A stretch of 64,000 bases of DNA from Sipunculus nudus. Lineage: Eukaryota > Annelida > Sipuncula > Golfingiida > Sipunculidae. The stretch is taken from NCBI GenBank assembly GCA_026874595.1, contig CM049307.1, positions 49,325,678 through 49,389,677 on the forward strand. The letters run 5' to 3'. Made by a program: the position numbers and the translations under genes. Shown piece after piece: positions 11,833-25,884 of the stretch; position 1 is the stretch's first letter, and every line of letters starts with the position of its first letter. The notes beneath the pieces are model-generated. The model did no database searches and was not told the DNA's origin. It saw only the letters and a list, made by a program, of their open reading frames with translations.

Positions 11833-13380
11833 AAACCCTTAACTACGACACCTTACTTGTTTTCCTTGCTCAAATAAGAAAATGAAACGTATTATCCAGG
11901 TGCAACATTAGGAAGCAATGCTAGCAAGTTTCTAACGAGACATGACATGTTGCTTTAGGGACAAGGTCGCAGGGAGAAGCCAGTTTTCAAAGTCCTTCTG
12001 ATTAGCTATTAGGTTTCAAGCTCATTCATCATTGAAATCCAAGCATATTATTTATTGCCTGATCCCTAAAATGCCATCTAGTGACTAAAACAGAAAAATT
12101 ATGGCTCAAAGCGGGGCTTTTTGCTAGCTGCAATATTTTTGTTTTAACTTATAAGCAATGGTTCACACACCCAGATAAAGATCCATGTTTGTTTTTTAAG
12201 CTAATTATATGATTTATCAAAAAAAATGTGTCCTCACTCGGCATTCGCACACCACTATTATGCATAGAGTGATTGAAAGCCCCTTTGGGAGGCTTACTAC
12301 GTAGGATATATAGGAATATGCATGGAGAAAAAGGAGAAAAAAAGTAAAAAAAGAGCAAATGAACTTGGTGTAATTTTGACCTATATAAGCGTTTTCTATA
12401 CCCGCTATGGTGAATGTATTTGTTTTCTAAAGGCAACAATTATTCGTCTCCAAAGGTCAAGGTGTTGTTCGAGGTCGTTATGGGTGGCAGGGGCTCTATA
12501 GAAACTGCTTTGATGTTGTAAGGGGTATCTGCTTTCAGATAGCCTTTACTGACCATTGGCTTTCAGCTCATTTAGATGTGCGGTCCGTACAAGTACAGCT
12601 TCTTGGGACGGTCATAGACTTGGTATATTGACCTATGTGTAATAGCCGTGCTGCACCTCACTTGACCTAGTTATTTAGATTATGTTGGCATGTCAACAGT
12701 GGCAGTACTAAGGGCTTAGGCTTATATACCTCTGGCAAATGAGGCTGTGTAAGCAAACGCACACGTGACTGCATGGCAATCAGTTGGTTTCTAGACTCTG
12801 TACAATATGTCTCTAGACAATGTTTGAGGAGAGATTGGTTTTGTGGTCTAGAAAAGTTTATAACTTTAATGAAATATCAGTACAGATGTAAACGCAGAAT
12901 TATGATTCGTCTGTCTGTACGCATGTCTAAATGATGGTGCAAAATGTACCACAATAAAATCATCGGTGGATCTTACTGAGGTGAGAAAGAAAACGTTTCT
13001 GATTTCTGATATCTACTTTTCATCTGTGGTCTCCTGCAGACATAATGTCTGTTAACACCTGACAAGGGCGTGCCACGCACAGGAATTCATGGAAGTCAGT
13101 TGTGGGCATCCTAGTTGTGTCTACGCCGCTTCCAAATAAAATGACTTAGGTGAAGTCTTCCCGTATATTCTTATAGCATCCTCGCTGATTGCCACAAACC
13201 AGTCGCAATAAGGCAATATTTTATATGATGTTAAATCGTGTTTTTATGTAAAAGATTATAATTTGTCATTTTAATTTGATAAAATTGTGAAATGACGACT
13301 TCTGAGTTTATTTTATTTAACCATCACGAAATCTTTCAAAATCCAATTTAGGACTGACACAAGTTAAAACAGACTTTTTT
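11833..13380. other. Intronic stretch without recognised features
   Basis: Nothing supported here beyond AT-rich unique sequence; one GGTCAAGGTG string near 12455. Confidence 0.5.
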
Positions 13381-14935
13381 AGCACAGCTGAATGTAAGTC
13401 AACTGAGGTATAGGTATGGCGCTTTGTCCGTTGTCCGTCTGGCCGTCTGGCCGTCCGTTGGCAGGGCACAAATCGTAACCGTAGAAGCCTGTAACTAAAT
13501 ATCGTGTGAGGTCCATAAAAAAATTTCCTTGGAAACCTGAAATTAGATCACTGTGACCTATATCCTCGGAGCTATGGGGCTTGAAAGTACCCCGCAGAAT
13601 AATAAAAAAATTGATACAAAACCTCCAATATCTTGATAATTAATGCATGGATTGTCATGAATCTTGCCTTAAATATTGACCATGACTAGTTTTGTCAGTT
13701 TCCGAAAGGTGGTGGCGCCACCTGTATTTTTTTTCTGATTTTTACGAATATTTTTTTTTATTTTTATCTACGAAATGACAACAATCATGTCAGTTTCTCA
13801 GCTGTGATTCCGTCTAGTGTCCCAAAAATCTGGTGTGTTCAGTGATCTGTCCGTCTGTTCGTTTGTCTGTCTGTCCATCCATCCATCCAAAATAATTTGT
13901 TTCCAGATGATAACCTAGGTTGAATTGGCAATATGGATTCAAATATGACTTACACATCGCCCATCACTAAAGGAAGAACCTGTATGATTTTGGGTCATAA
14001 GGTCAAAGGTCAGGGTCACAAGACTCGCTTATTCAAAAAGAGTATGGCTGCATTTTAAGCCAAGCTCTCCATCCGAAACTTTCCATCTTGCACATTTAGC
14101 TGACTTGCCAGTATGGGGAGAACATAAATGAAGTTGGGGTCAAAAGGTCAAAGGTCAAGTCCCAGGGGCCATCTGTTCACAAATTAGAATCCATATCATA
14201 TGTCCAGTTTAGTTTTACATAATGGTTTCAAACTGAATTTATATATGGCTCACTACTAAAGTAAGAACCCTGTCGATTTTGGTGTCCAAAGGTCAAAGGT
14301 CAAGGTCACAGGACCCATTTCTTTGAAAGGAATGTGTATGCATTTAAGCGAAATTTTTTATCACAAACCTTCCATTTTTAAGATATTTCTCACATTCCAA
14401 TAGGGGAAGATTCTTTTCGATTTGGGGACAAAGGGTCAAAGGTCAAAGTCACAGGGCCCATCCATTCACAAATTAGTTAGTGGATGATAATTCTGCTTTG
14501 GCTAGACAGATTGTATTCAAACTTGATTTATTAATGACCCATCACTAAAGTAAATTCATTTTGATTTTCATGGTCCAGATATCAAAGTTGAAGGTCTCAG
14601 GAACCACATCTTTAAAAAAATTGTGGATGCTCTGTAAATCAAACTTTTCTTCCCGAACTTTCCATCTTTCACACATGGTTGACTTGGCCAGTTGAAGGTC
14701 TCAGGAACCACATCTTTAAAAAAATTGTGGATGCTCTGTAAATCAAGCTTTTCATCCCGAACTTTCCATCTTTCACACATGGTTGACTTGGCCAAAGTGA
14801 GGAAATCTGTAGATTTTGAGGTTACCTGGTCAGAGGTCAAGGTCACTTTTTTAAAAGATTGTCACACTAATCTAAATGCTGCAAGTTCAAGGATAATAAG
14901 TTCTAAGAATTTTTGGTCACAAGGTCATAGTACTG
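13381..14935 (+). mobile_element. Family-2 Helentron-like element, diverged, 3' end lost
   Basis: Starts AGCACAGCTGAATGTAAGTC after a T run, followed by the family-2 5' module (GGGCACAAATCGTAAC, CTTGGAAACCTGAAATTAG, GGTGGCGCCACC at 13711) and about six satellite half-units with GGTCAAAGGTCA words (13998, 14145, 14287, 14432). A 104-bp piece is tandemly duplicated (14587/14691). The array ends near 14935 without the CAGCTGAG-hairpin-CTAG terminus seen in the copy at 49880. Confidence 0.75.
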
Positions 14936-15148
14936 TCATTCAGGCAGACTGAGAGGAATCCTACAAGTTTAATTTGGTGTTTTGTATATTTCAATGTCGA
15001 AAATATTGATTATATTTTTGATTTTGCTTTATAATGAGTGGTTATAAAATTAAAGTTAATATTACGATTCAAAATCACATAAAACTGGGTTTTGTTGCTG
15101 GAAAAAAATTCAAGGTAACCAATGCCTGTTTAAAAGCAGTGATGTGGG

Positions 15149-15445
15149 AATCCTTGACTCCCGAGTCCGGTAGAATAAAAACTTCCTCACAAACTAAGGC
15201 TAAGATGTACACTATGGACATAATGTTTCAAACACAATTAGACACGTAGTTATATGTAATGTTGCCTAAAACAAATACCTTAAAAGAGCACGTATGATAT
15301 TTTTTTATATATATTATATAGTTTTTATTGGACTCGACCAGCCTGGACTCTGACTTGCACTGAAACTGTGTGGACGCGACTACAACACCGTTCACAGGCA
15401 AATCATTTGAAGTATAACGTTTCGTCGGTCGCATAATTGTCCAAC
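15149..15445. repeat. GACTC-rich element relative
   Basis: Begins near CTTGACTCCCGAGTCC and ends near TGGACTCGACCAGCC...; shares word content with 10180-10510. Boundaries approximate. Confidence 0.35.
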
Positions 15446-16729
15446 TCTAATTTATTCATTCGGGTGCTTGCTTGTATAGGCCATTTGAAGACTTTTTTAT
15501 GGCAATCCTTACAGTTACAGACAGTTTCTTCTCAGAACACGTTAAGAGCAAATAAAATTCCAGATAATTGAAATCATAAATTTGGCGACAAGACAAATGA
15601 AACATAAATTTCTGACAGTGTGAACATGCAAGCACACTGCCCACGCAATTAAAAAGCGAGATGTCTGTGTGATCTTGAGCTGCGTGCAAATGTTTAACGA
15701 CTGCAGAACTGTGGAAGGGGGTGTCAAGTTTCAAAGGGAGTTTCCTCGCTAATTGAAACATGGGTATAAGTAAGTTACCAGAGTAAGTACAGATAGGGAA
15801 CAAGCTTTTCCTTTTCATTCAGTTTTTTTCTGAAACAAAATACCTTTTATCGTGTGAAAGATACTTATCCTATTCCCAAATCATTATATGAAACGCTCCT
15901 TGAAGAAAAGGGGTAGGAAAATTAGTCAATCTTCTGCATTACAAACTGGGTATACTTCAGATATGGCCTTATTGTCAAAATTATATACGAACATATTCTC
16001 CATATTTAGGTATTGTCGTCAAGAATAAGCAGATGGAATTGCATGATCACGGTTTATTAAAAGCTTTGACTATCGCGGCTAAATTATCGTGATTAATGGA
16101 TATTAAAGCCTATTAAACCTTGTAGGTAAGTAACCCGTCCTTACATTGCCCCTAATTGACTATGACCAAAGTTTGAGCGGGGCACAATTTCAGGCTATAC
16201 ATTATATCATCTTCATCTATCATATCGGTGACTATGTCTTCAGAGACCTTGATTCTGCGAGTCGCTCTGGCGTCTATACCATGAATATTGAACAAGAAAT
16301 TGAACCAATCAAATGACCGGCGTACACTTGCACTACGCGGAAGCCTTGTGATTTTTCACTTAAACATTAAGGATTGCCACTAAGGCATTGATAATCTAAC
16401 GTGTCAAATAGGGCCATAAAAACCTGTCCCGAATTTGATTGGCAGTTTGATAGGCCCGAATACTAGCAGGGTTGTTTATTATTCATGAAATAGACACCAT
16501 AATAGCTCGTCGAACCAAGGTCTGTGAAAGCGTAGCCGCAGACTTAAAAAAAAAAAATACGAAGACACGTCATCAACCTAGTCTGCCTCGCCAGGACATA
16601 TTCTAATTCACATGGAGGATGTTTATATATTAATCAATAAAGATGTTGTGACTGTCATGGGTGACTAAGTTAAATTCCTGCTATGACATAACTATCATAT
16701 TACACACAAACGCATATACATATATGTAT

Positions 16730-16760
<31 letters not shown>

Positions 16761-17656
16761 AATATATTGGATTTTCCATTTGTATTAAAGTTTGTTGATG
16801 GGAACCCCTAGTACTTTTACACCACAGTCGCTTGGATCCTTATTTTAGCGGAAATGGGAAGAAAGTGATAGAGCATTGGACAAATGCGTGTTTTGGGCAA
16901 CTCTTTTGTGATACACGCCATCTCCGTACGAGGTATCCCGTTACGCATGACTATATACTCATTAGGTGCACAGTTTCGTCCATTTCACTATAAAATCACA
17001 CCCACATATAGGGATCCAAACCTACACATAGGCCCTTCTCGTAATCCTTCTCTGAGCTTAAACACATTCCAATGTTGATGTATGCACAAATACTGTCAGA
17101 TGGTGATGGAGTTAGTGTGTAAGGAAATATTACATTTTCATGGGCTATTACACCTTTCTCTCAGTGTCAGGTTTTCAGAAACGCCAGTGTTAATCGAGGG
17201 AGGAATGTTAACGTTTCAACTTTCGTGTATAACCTGGTGTATGTCAGAATCAGCGACGCGGGATATGTAAAGAATGCGTATTGTAGTCCTGCCTTCCCTG
17301 TACGTCCTGTAGAGGTACGCCATACGTTAGACCCCCTCAACCATATAGACGTCTGACAGCTGTGCTAGCATGGATGGCTCATGTAGCGTATTTATATACA
17401 GCGCCATTGGTTCGTTTACTGGAACAGAACCGAGATCCATTTATCAGTGATACATCATTGCCGACATCGCACACTTGATGAACGAGCACATATTATATCA
17501 TTTATCACAAAAGTAATTGTAATCACAGAGCCAGCTGAAGCTGTGCATATATATATAGGTTTACATTGAGGAGAACAAATAGTATGTTTGGGCGTATCCA
17601 ATAAATTAGAGGTGAATTTCAATAGGCACTGAGAGGGGAGAGAATGTTATGATTTA
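15446..17656. other. Intronic stretch; TA microsatellite and promoter-like patch outside it
   Basis: Contains a (TA)n run with interruptions at 16720-16765. No exon or transposon recognised. Confidence 0.45.
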
Positions 17657-17840
17657 AGCTCAGCTGACTTTAAGTCTTGCTGAGCTATAGCGATGGGTCT
17701 TGTCCGTCGTCCTCCCCCGGCCACCCCCCTCTCCCTTAGCAGGGCACTAATCGTAACTATGAGACCTAGAAAGTTCCTGCTAAATCAAAAAGTTCTGGTC
17801 ATATCTTCTTTGAAACGCAAAATTAGGCCACAGTCGCCTA
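17657..17840 (+). mobile_element. Family-2 element, 5' fragment
   Basis: AGCTCAGCTGACTTTAAGTC start, GCTGAGCTATAGCGATGG, GTCCGTCGTCC tract, GGCACTAATCGTAAC and a degraded GAAACGCAAAATTAGG stretch; homology fades by about 17.84 kb. Confidence 0.7.
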
Positions 17841-18857
17841 TAATATGAAATAGTTTTGATCAAAGTGAAGGCCAGATTTTACTGATTATTTGATCTGTTG
17901 CATATTTTTCTTTAATTTAAATAAAGTACGGACAGTTTCATTATTTGAAAAGACCTGTTGGAGCTATTTAAACATATATTTTAACATAGGCCATTTTTAA
18001 CGGTGTTTTATTAATACAGACATGTATATTTCTCTTACCCTACAACATTCGAACGAAATTGGTAGACATGTTCTTCAAACATTTTCCGTTCATGTTCTGT
18101 TCCAGTCACTGAAACTAACTTAAATTTATCTGGTACTTTCGGTGCGACGGATGTTGTTGGAGTTTACAATATGGGTTCCAAGAAATTTGCCATATATTTA
18201 AATGAGTTTAACCTTAGTTACACCAAAGATATATGTAATACTCCAAATTGGGATATCTTACACCTTAGACTTAGTTCCTCCAGTGACGGGAATCTGACTA
18301 AACTGACTAATCTGACGCATCTGACTAACAGCATTTGACTAAATGTTCTCAGTGATCTCAATACAAGTACCTGAGGTCCTTCCGACTTTCTATCAAAACT
18401 TAACCCGGCTCACGGGATATCCACAAAAAATTAAAATCGCAGAAATAAATAAATATGTATTCACTTTTCAATGTTAATTTAACTTTTAAAACTTTCATTT
18501 TGGTCCATTTTATTTTTACAACATTTTGTTACATAAGATAGGCCTATCGTTTTAATATGAGAGCAAGAAAAGTTTAAGAATATTAGAAAAAAGATGTACT
18601 GGAACAACTTGTATACCCTACTCTTAAATACAGAGGTATCGACCTTCCGCCCAAGACTGTTTCTTTTCAAAACGAACCTCTTCCAGTTAGGCATTGTCGG
18701 AACTGCTTGTATCATTTTAAACTTCAAAATCAATGTTCATTTCAATTAAACACCTCATGTTGACATTTCATATACGCATGCTTTAAAACTATTACTGATT
18801 CCGTAAAACTCTACCCACAAAGCACCTATGTTTATATATTTTCCCTCGAAGCGATTC

Positions 18858-19444
18858 TTTTGCATTAAAACTCTTCTTATCCAGCATACTTTAACAAACT
18901 ACTTTTTCATGACATAAAAACCTATGCCGTGGAATATTTAGAAGCCCGTGTGCATTGTGGGCCGTAGGTTTCAAACCCACAAACCCTAACAAACAAAGTA
19001 GAACTCACGTGAGTCAGGAATCGCCAAGAATGATATAGATACTTTCATTAACGCCCACCTGTCGGATTCATAGTCAGCTGATAGGGTTAAAGGATTTAAC
19101 ACCAGGCATTTCATTCGAATCACGTGACACACACTTGTTACGTGACTTGTTTCTTTTGCATTAAAACGCTTCTTATCCAACATACTTTAACAAACTACAT
19201 TACTTTTTTCACTACATATATACCTACGCCGCTGGTGTATTTAGAAGCCCCGGTACATTGTGGGCCTTAGGTTTCTAACCCACAAACCCTAACAAGCAAA
19301 GTTGAACTCACGTGAGTCACGTTTCGCCAAGAATGATATAGATACTTTTATTAACGCCCACCTGTCGGATTCATAGTCAGCTGATAGGGTTAAAGGATTT
19401 AACACCGGGCATTTCATTCGAATCACGTGACACACACTTGTTTC
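18858..19444. repeat. 295-bp tandem duplication with CACGTG palindromes
   Basis: Two copies (18858 and 19153 onward) of a unit starting TTTTGCATTAAAAC and ending CACGTGACACACACTTGTT, about 93 percent identical by eye. Each contains AACTCACGTGAGTCA and TCACGTGACAC. Not recognised as a transposon. Confidence 0.85.
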
Positions 19445-20233
19445 GGGACGAACACCTGGGAGGGGGGATAAGTGCTTTTGTAACTTTTGTCTTTCAGTCT
19501 CAGCCCTATGCGGAAACCGGCCTGCAGTTTACGCAGTGCAGCAGCGTCATATAGACAATTATATGAGGATAATTCACGGGAAAATAACACCAGCAGTGCA
19601 TGGTATTATCATAGAGAATTTGCCTGGTGGTGTTAATGCTAGGAGGTGCCTCGTACAGCTATACAAACACCTGTTCCACATAATGCCATACAGTTCTATT
19701 GATGTAGGATTATGATGCAAACTTGAGGGTACATATATTATTGTTTTTATCAGAAATCTCATCATTTTACCGGCCGTAATACCCACTGCACGATAAGAAA
19801 ATCTGACTGAGGCATTAATATGTAGCCGGTATCGTATTATATTACATTTTACCAGCCAATTTAACGCATACATTTATCTGATAATCTCTCATCAGAATAA
19901 CAAGCATTCTGGCCGAATAACTACTTCTCCGGATGGAAAACAAAAACTTGAACCCTGGACGAGAAATTATTTTTTTTACGCAGCAATAACCGATGACAGT
20001 ATTAATTGATTACACCCTCTAGATGATCACTGGACTAAACATAATAATATATAGAAATTTAGAATGAATACTTTAAAACCTGTTTATCAAAGGTTATTCG
20101 CAACGTTCAGCAGGTATACAGTTTTGTCCATAGGATACGGTGCCAACCTTTACACATCTTAGGGTATTTTATTACTTCTGTAACAAAGCATTGAATAATC
20201 AATATAGTTAATAAAATGGATCCAATTATTATT

Positions 20234-20768
20234 AGGGCTGGGTATAACAAATTTCGTATTGCAATGTTTTGCGATACATGTTAGCGTGTTGCGATACGTA
20301 TTGCGGTATTACATTGTTTTTTAATTTAGAGGAAATGGACGTGATGTCTATAAAATATCAATTATAATGCAGTTATCATGAGATTTGAGGAGAGAATATT
20401 AATGGATATTTGATAATTCTAACCCAAGTTCTGCACTTCTTTCTTTTTGTTGTATGGAAATATTTCTCGTACACTAACACACAGCAAGTCTTCGAGCAGA
20501 CATGCAAATTTCATGGGACGGATCTTTGGTCTATATGGTATATATATCATGCACACTTGAACGTTTCTTACTAAACGTTTAAAGACACGGTGTCGGCTTT
20601 CAATTTAATCGCAGCCCATTTGGATGTCTAAATTTGCAAGAGAAACATTATTTGTTCTATTCAAGATCCGTTTTATGCCTGTTTAAAAATTTCGAAAAAT
20701 ATCGATAATTGCATAATGTATCGCGATACACAATATGCGAACATCGTATAGCCATATCCCGACCGATT
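20234..20768. mobile_element. hAT-like MITE with imperfect terminal inverted repeats
   Basis: Left end AGGGCTGGGTATAAC, then GCGATACATG words; right end GTATCGCGATACACAATATG...TATAGCCATATCCCGA is an imperfect inverse over about 50 bp. Interior AT-rich, non-coding. Target duplication not resolved. Confidence 0.55.
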
Positions 20769-20946
20769 TATATCAATATAATATTGATTTAATATCGCAC
20801 TAAACCTCCCCTCGTAGTACTAAGAGGTTTTTAGGGGTTGATCAGTTTATTTCTATATTACTAATTGGGTAAACCTTCGTTAAGGTGGACCTCCTCAGGT
20901 CAACACCGTCGATTTAATTTTTTTAATCCCCCCCACCCTTGTTGTT

Positions 20947-21196
20947 AGCTCAGCTGACTGAAAGTCATCTGAGCGATAGCGATCAATCTTTGTCTGTCGA
21001 CCGTCTGTCGGACCGTCTGTCCGTCCGTGGGGCTGTCCGTCCGTTAACCAGGCACAAATCGTAATCATTCAACGTAGGATTTTCTGACCTAACATCCAGA
21101 GAGGTCCATGAAAAATCTTCTTTGAACCCTGAAATTAGTGATGAAATTGTTAATATCTTCCTAGTCAGCTGAGCGTCATGACCCATGGGTCACTTG
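20947..21196 (+). mobile_element. Family-2 Helentron-like element, complete 250-bp short form
   Basis: AGCTCAGCTGAC start; 3' part GTCAGCTGAGC (11-bp inverse of the start), then hairpin ACCC-AT-GGGT and end CACTTG, flanked GTT|...|TTC, a T^T target without duplication. It has the 5' module but no satellite array. With the long copy at 49880 it defines the family ends. Confidence 0.8.
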
Positions 21197-24100
21197 TTCC
21201 ATTTTGTGTTTGAGCTAAATTTCAAATATGGTGGATTATCGAAAGCAGGAACTTAGGCACAATATAAGTCCTCAGTCACAAATTGTGCCTGATATTCATA
21301 TTTGACCTTGACCTTATTCCCAAGGTCGTACACTCCATGGCCGAGGGAGGAGAGGCTTCCATTGGTCGCCTGCGTTTTTCGAGATGTTTGGTTGGTTGTC
21401 AACAGAAGCTGTTTGCTGGATTTCACTAAAACGCTTCTTGGTCAAAAACAAAATGGCGTCTCTGAAATTAAGAAATTAGTGTCAACTTTGTCGCGTTTCT
21501 TAAAAATATGCGGGCATTATTTTATGAAAAAAATTTATAAACAGATATTAAGATCTACAATGAGATGGTAAATCCGAATTTCCCTGTTAAATTTTCTTGT
21601 GATTTGTGTTTTCAAGGCAAATTGGCCCTGAAGCGACTGTGTTTCACCCGGTAGTACTCAATGCCCAATTACACTTATGCTTGTTCCGGGGCCACGTCTA
21701 CAGATGTATAGGCCCCGGAATTTTGTTTTTGTTAAAGGCTTTATATTCCATCTTCTGTCTGCGCAGAACAAACAACCGTTCTCGGTTCAGCTTGGTCCAA
21801 CCACTGGTTCAACCACAGCCCTGAACCGGAGTGCCAAAACTCTTTAGTCGTAACCAAACGTACAACCAAACTTTGGTCAGATCGCCAAAAACACGCCCCT
21901 AGTTTTATTCCTTTTGGATATATGGCTCATACCGGAGGACGGTTTACATGACCGAAAAAGCACTGTAAGTTAACAAAGAGAGTCACCTTATATTCTTCAG
22001 TGGATTTCAGCACAGTAATTGAATAGGAGATTTAAATATTATATTACCCATATTCAAGCTTTGGTACATGCAGGATAATCTTAGTATCATCCGATAAGAA
22101 ACTGAACGATTTAGTAGATATGCGTCTCAGAGAGGACATAATAACTGTTTACAATAATCGAATCGAGAATCGAATCGAAATGTAATAATCGATAATCGGA
22201 TTAAATCGAAGTTAACAGCCATATCATATTATATCAAACCTGACAAGGTTGTCTCAAGATGGTCAACTTGGAAACACAATTATTTTGGTGCTAAGTGTTC
22301 TTGTTGCTCTTAAGTATATTATGACGTCACTGACTAAAATTGGAATTACGCAATGATTCTAAAATTGCTCTACATGTACTTTTATCAGGTATCAGTTAAT
22401 AATCACCTTACCCCTCAATGTATGCTATGTTCATAATCGTGACGCGAATGCAACGCACGCCAGGTCTGAAGAGTTCTTGCTGTTCTTTTTACGGCTTCCA
22501 TGGGTATTTCCCATCTGGTGTGACTGGCTGTTGTAGTTTACTCTACATGTACCTTTGAACCAGCGAGGCTTACTTTCAAAACATTACAGTACAGTACTTC
22601 GTGCACAAGAACAGGAACACGTGAACTCCATACCCACTCCCCGTATGACGACTCACAAGAAACCTGCACAGCAACTACTTTATGTCGATGTGGCAAATTT
22701 GTTATATCAAACTGTTTAATATTACATATTTTCCTGGAGCTTATGAATATTAATGTACGATCAGTGGTGTACCAAGGGATGGGGGGGGGGGGGGCGACAG
22801 GGGCGCTCCGCCCCGGGCGGCCCTTTTTTTTGGGGGGGGGGGGGCATTTCGTTGAATTCGTATAATGAAGGGAGCTCCTCAAAGAGTACACATTTATAGG
22901 TACAAATTTGATCTTTTTAAATGATTGGTGGGAAAATTTAGCTATGTAATGTTTTTATAAAATGGGCAACTGAACCAATCAAATGATTCGCGAACGGTCT
23001 GTGTAGGCAAGCTATTCAATAGGAAATATATATCTGTTGTTATTTTTTATTAGATGAGCGGTCTTACAATGCAGGAATGCCATTGAGAATCTGGCCAGTC
23101 ATGCAGAGACATGCAATGTAGGATCGTCTACATTTACAGAAACCCCTATGGGGCACTAGCCAGTGAGAAACCCCGCTAGAAGACCAATACCCCCTGATGG
23201 GAGCAGGGTGTCTCTCTGACAAATTTTGCCGGAAATGTTATAACCAATCCTGTTGCTTTTTTCCTTGGAATGCATAAGGAAATTCAGCTCTTGAATTTCA
23301 CAAAAATACCAAGGTATATAAAAACATGTAACAACCTAAAATGCCCTTTTCCATGATACAAAAGTTTACATGCACTATCCTGAACATATTAAGCACCACC
23401 TAAATTTCTGTTGTGTCCTTTTTATGTACCAATGGTCATAAAAGAAGAAGTTAATATGACCTGATATTTTTATGTAACGTGAATAATAACAATCTTTCAC
23501 CCAGACCTATGTAGGAGTTATTTTATCTTTAAGATGGCAGATGTAATTGCATTTCAAATATAAGTCTGTTATACGTTCCCGGGTCGATGAATTCCTCCTG
23601 GCTGCACTGCGACACGTATAATGTACATATCAAGACGTTGAAGTATCAGACATACTGTGTTACTTTTTTAGAGTTCAAAACTGAAATATATATATATTTG
23701 CCTGTACTATTATTAACCATAACTGCATGATCCACTACCTGCAAACAATTGCTGTGTGTTGGGTCAAATCATTTCTAGTCAATTACTTAATATGTAATGT
23801 ATAATATACATTTCAGTGATACTTGAAACAACTACTAATTCTGAATAACAAATAATCATTAGTTCATAAATAAAACTGCCCAAAGTACAGAAACATATCA
23901 CTAATTCTTAATTGAAATCGACTCTGCCTTTAAGTAAAGAATGTTTATACTTTGAGTTTATTGTAATTAAACAAGAAAAGTCAAAGTTTATCCACACATT
24001 TGACTTTTGATCTGAAAACATTAAACATGCCCTGCAAACATATAGCTCGTTAAATAACCTCCCGCGTTTCCTCGAGTAAAGACTAAAGTGTAAGTACATA

Positions 24101-24600
24101 TCACCGAGCTCCGTTAGGTGTAGCTATTGTCATATGAGATATGTGAAGAGGTGGAATCAATAGAAGTGACAAAGTAGGCATATGCGTTGGAAATTGAATA
24201 ACACTCACCAAGTAAGCGTTTAAGCTAGTAATAGATCGTGTGTACATGAAAAATTAAGTTACCTCTTTATATGTGTATCCTGCCGTGTAAATTTTTTTTT
24301 TCTAGTAACAGTTTCTTATGATGAAATGTACTTGTTTGAAGTCAGAGCGATATTTTATTTACCTAAGCAATGTGGTGACTTCTATTAACAGGTAAAACGA
24401 CAAATTTCCCAGTTAATGAACTCATTGATATAACTGAATTGCTGGTAACTAAAAGCCTATATATCAAGGAAATTTGACATATGTTTCCATGTGGTGTCCA
24501 GTTTTGTAATGTTTTGTAAAAGGGGCGGCAATATCTACGACTAATTGGCTTGGTGCACCGCTGTGTACGAATATTTGATGGAATTTATATAGCAACCTTG
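21197..24600. other. Intronic stretch with simple G runs, no exon recognised
   Basis: TTGACCTTGACCTT follows the element at 21303. Repeated AATCGA words at 22158-22215 suggest an old hAT-MITE fragment. Long G runs at 22782-22850 look like the end of a 'GGGGCG'-type element. Otherwise AT-rich unique sequence. Confidence 0.45.
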
Positions 24601-24649
24601 CCTTTTCAGGAAAGGGCCGGTCTATTCCTAATATTAAGTTCCATGGTCT

Positions 24650-25075
24650 GCGGGAATGTATGTTCCAATACCTATATTCCCCGGTACCTTTGTTCCCCAG
24701 TAATACCACGATACCTTTGTTCCTATGATACTATGTTTCCTGTTATCTAAATTCACCTGAAAGTTATCTTTTATTATAATGGTTATAATAATACAAAATA
24801 TGTGATGGTGAAAGTAATACGCATATGAATATAATAAACGGCAAAATCAAGATATGCATATACGGACAAATGAGATGATGATAACATATGGAAATATATC
24901 TGTATACGCGCGGTATGATATTACCCAATTTCTTTTATTTTTTTTTTAATTCACATCAATATTAAAACAGGTATTGGGTCCAGGGGAACAGAGGGCAGGG
25001 GAAACATTGAGACTGAAGGATATAGGGAATAGGGGACATAGATAAAGGGAACAAAGTTATCGAGAACACGAGGCT
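24650..25075. repeat. Foldback region with TTTGTTCCCC / GGGGAACAAAG arms
   Basis: The left part has repeated ATACCTTTGTTCC words; the right part has GGGGAACAGAGGGCAGGGGAA and GATAAAGGGAACAAAG, their inverse. AT-rich centre. Possibly a degenerate foldback transposon. Confidence 0.4.
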
Positions 25076-25884
25076 GACCTCCTAAAATACACATATTGTA
25101 CAGAAAGAATGAGTATAGTAAAAATCTAGGAATTTAGTATGTGACTATAGACAATGTCAATAAAGCATATACACACATAACACACAAAAAAATTAAGATA
25201 ATGAAAGATGAAATAGTTGTAATATTTATATCACATAAACTATTTGTATAAGCGACTAAATGATTTCGTCAGATACAACGCTTACAGCAAATGGTTATTG
25301 ATTGCAACAATAATTACCAATATTAATAATGTGGACTTAAAACATACACGTCTTGGCACAGGTATAGAAGTTGTATTGATGTAACCACTATGTTGATGTA
25401 ACCACTATATTGGCACAAGGACTCTTAATATACGAGTTCGGTATGTTCGTGTGGGCGCGATACAATCTTTACAAGTTATACAGAAGAATGTACAGGGTAC
25501 GGCATTGCACGCAGACAGTCATGTGTATTACAAATCCTGGTCTCAGGGCATACAGGCTGTGTACACAGGGAGTCAAGGAAACTCGATCAGCTGCCACAGT
25601 GCTGTAAGGCTGCTCGTGTCTGCCACTTATAGAACCAGCACAGCGCCCCGGGGCGCAGCAGGAACCCTCAGCACCCCACCTGAACACTAGTTGTGAAATA
25701 TGACCCATGAACCCGAGAATTGCTATGCCAACCATCTTCATGACCTCCGGGTTGCGTATGGTCCACTTAAGGTCCATCTTAAGGTCACATGGGTGTATTT
25801 AATTATTCTTCATGTACTCTGCTCTTCCCCATGTGCTATTATATTCCATCTGTATATACGTTTTAAATAACTGCTTTAGAACAT

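Noticed and set aside
22782..22850. G-run region as a gene or G-quadruplex promoter
   Set aside because: Long pure G/C runs near 'GGGGCG' ends look like transposon debris; no gene nearby.
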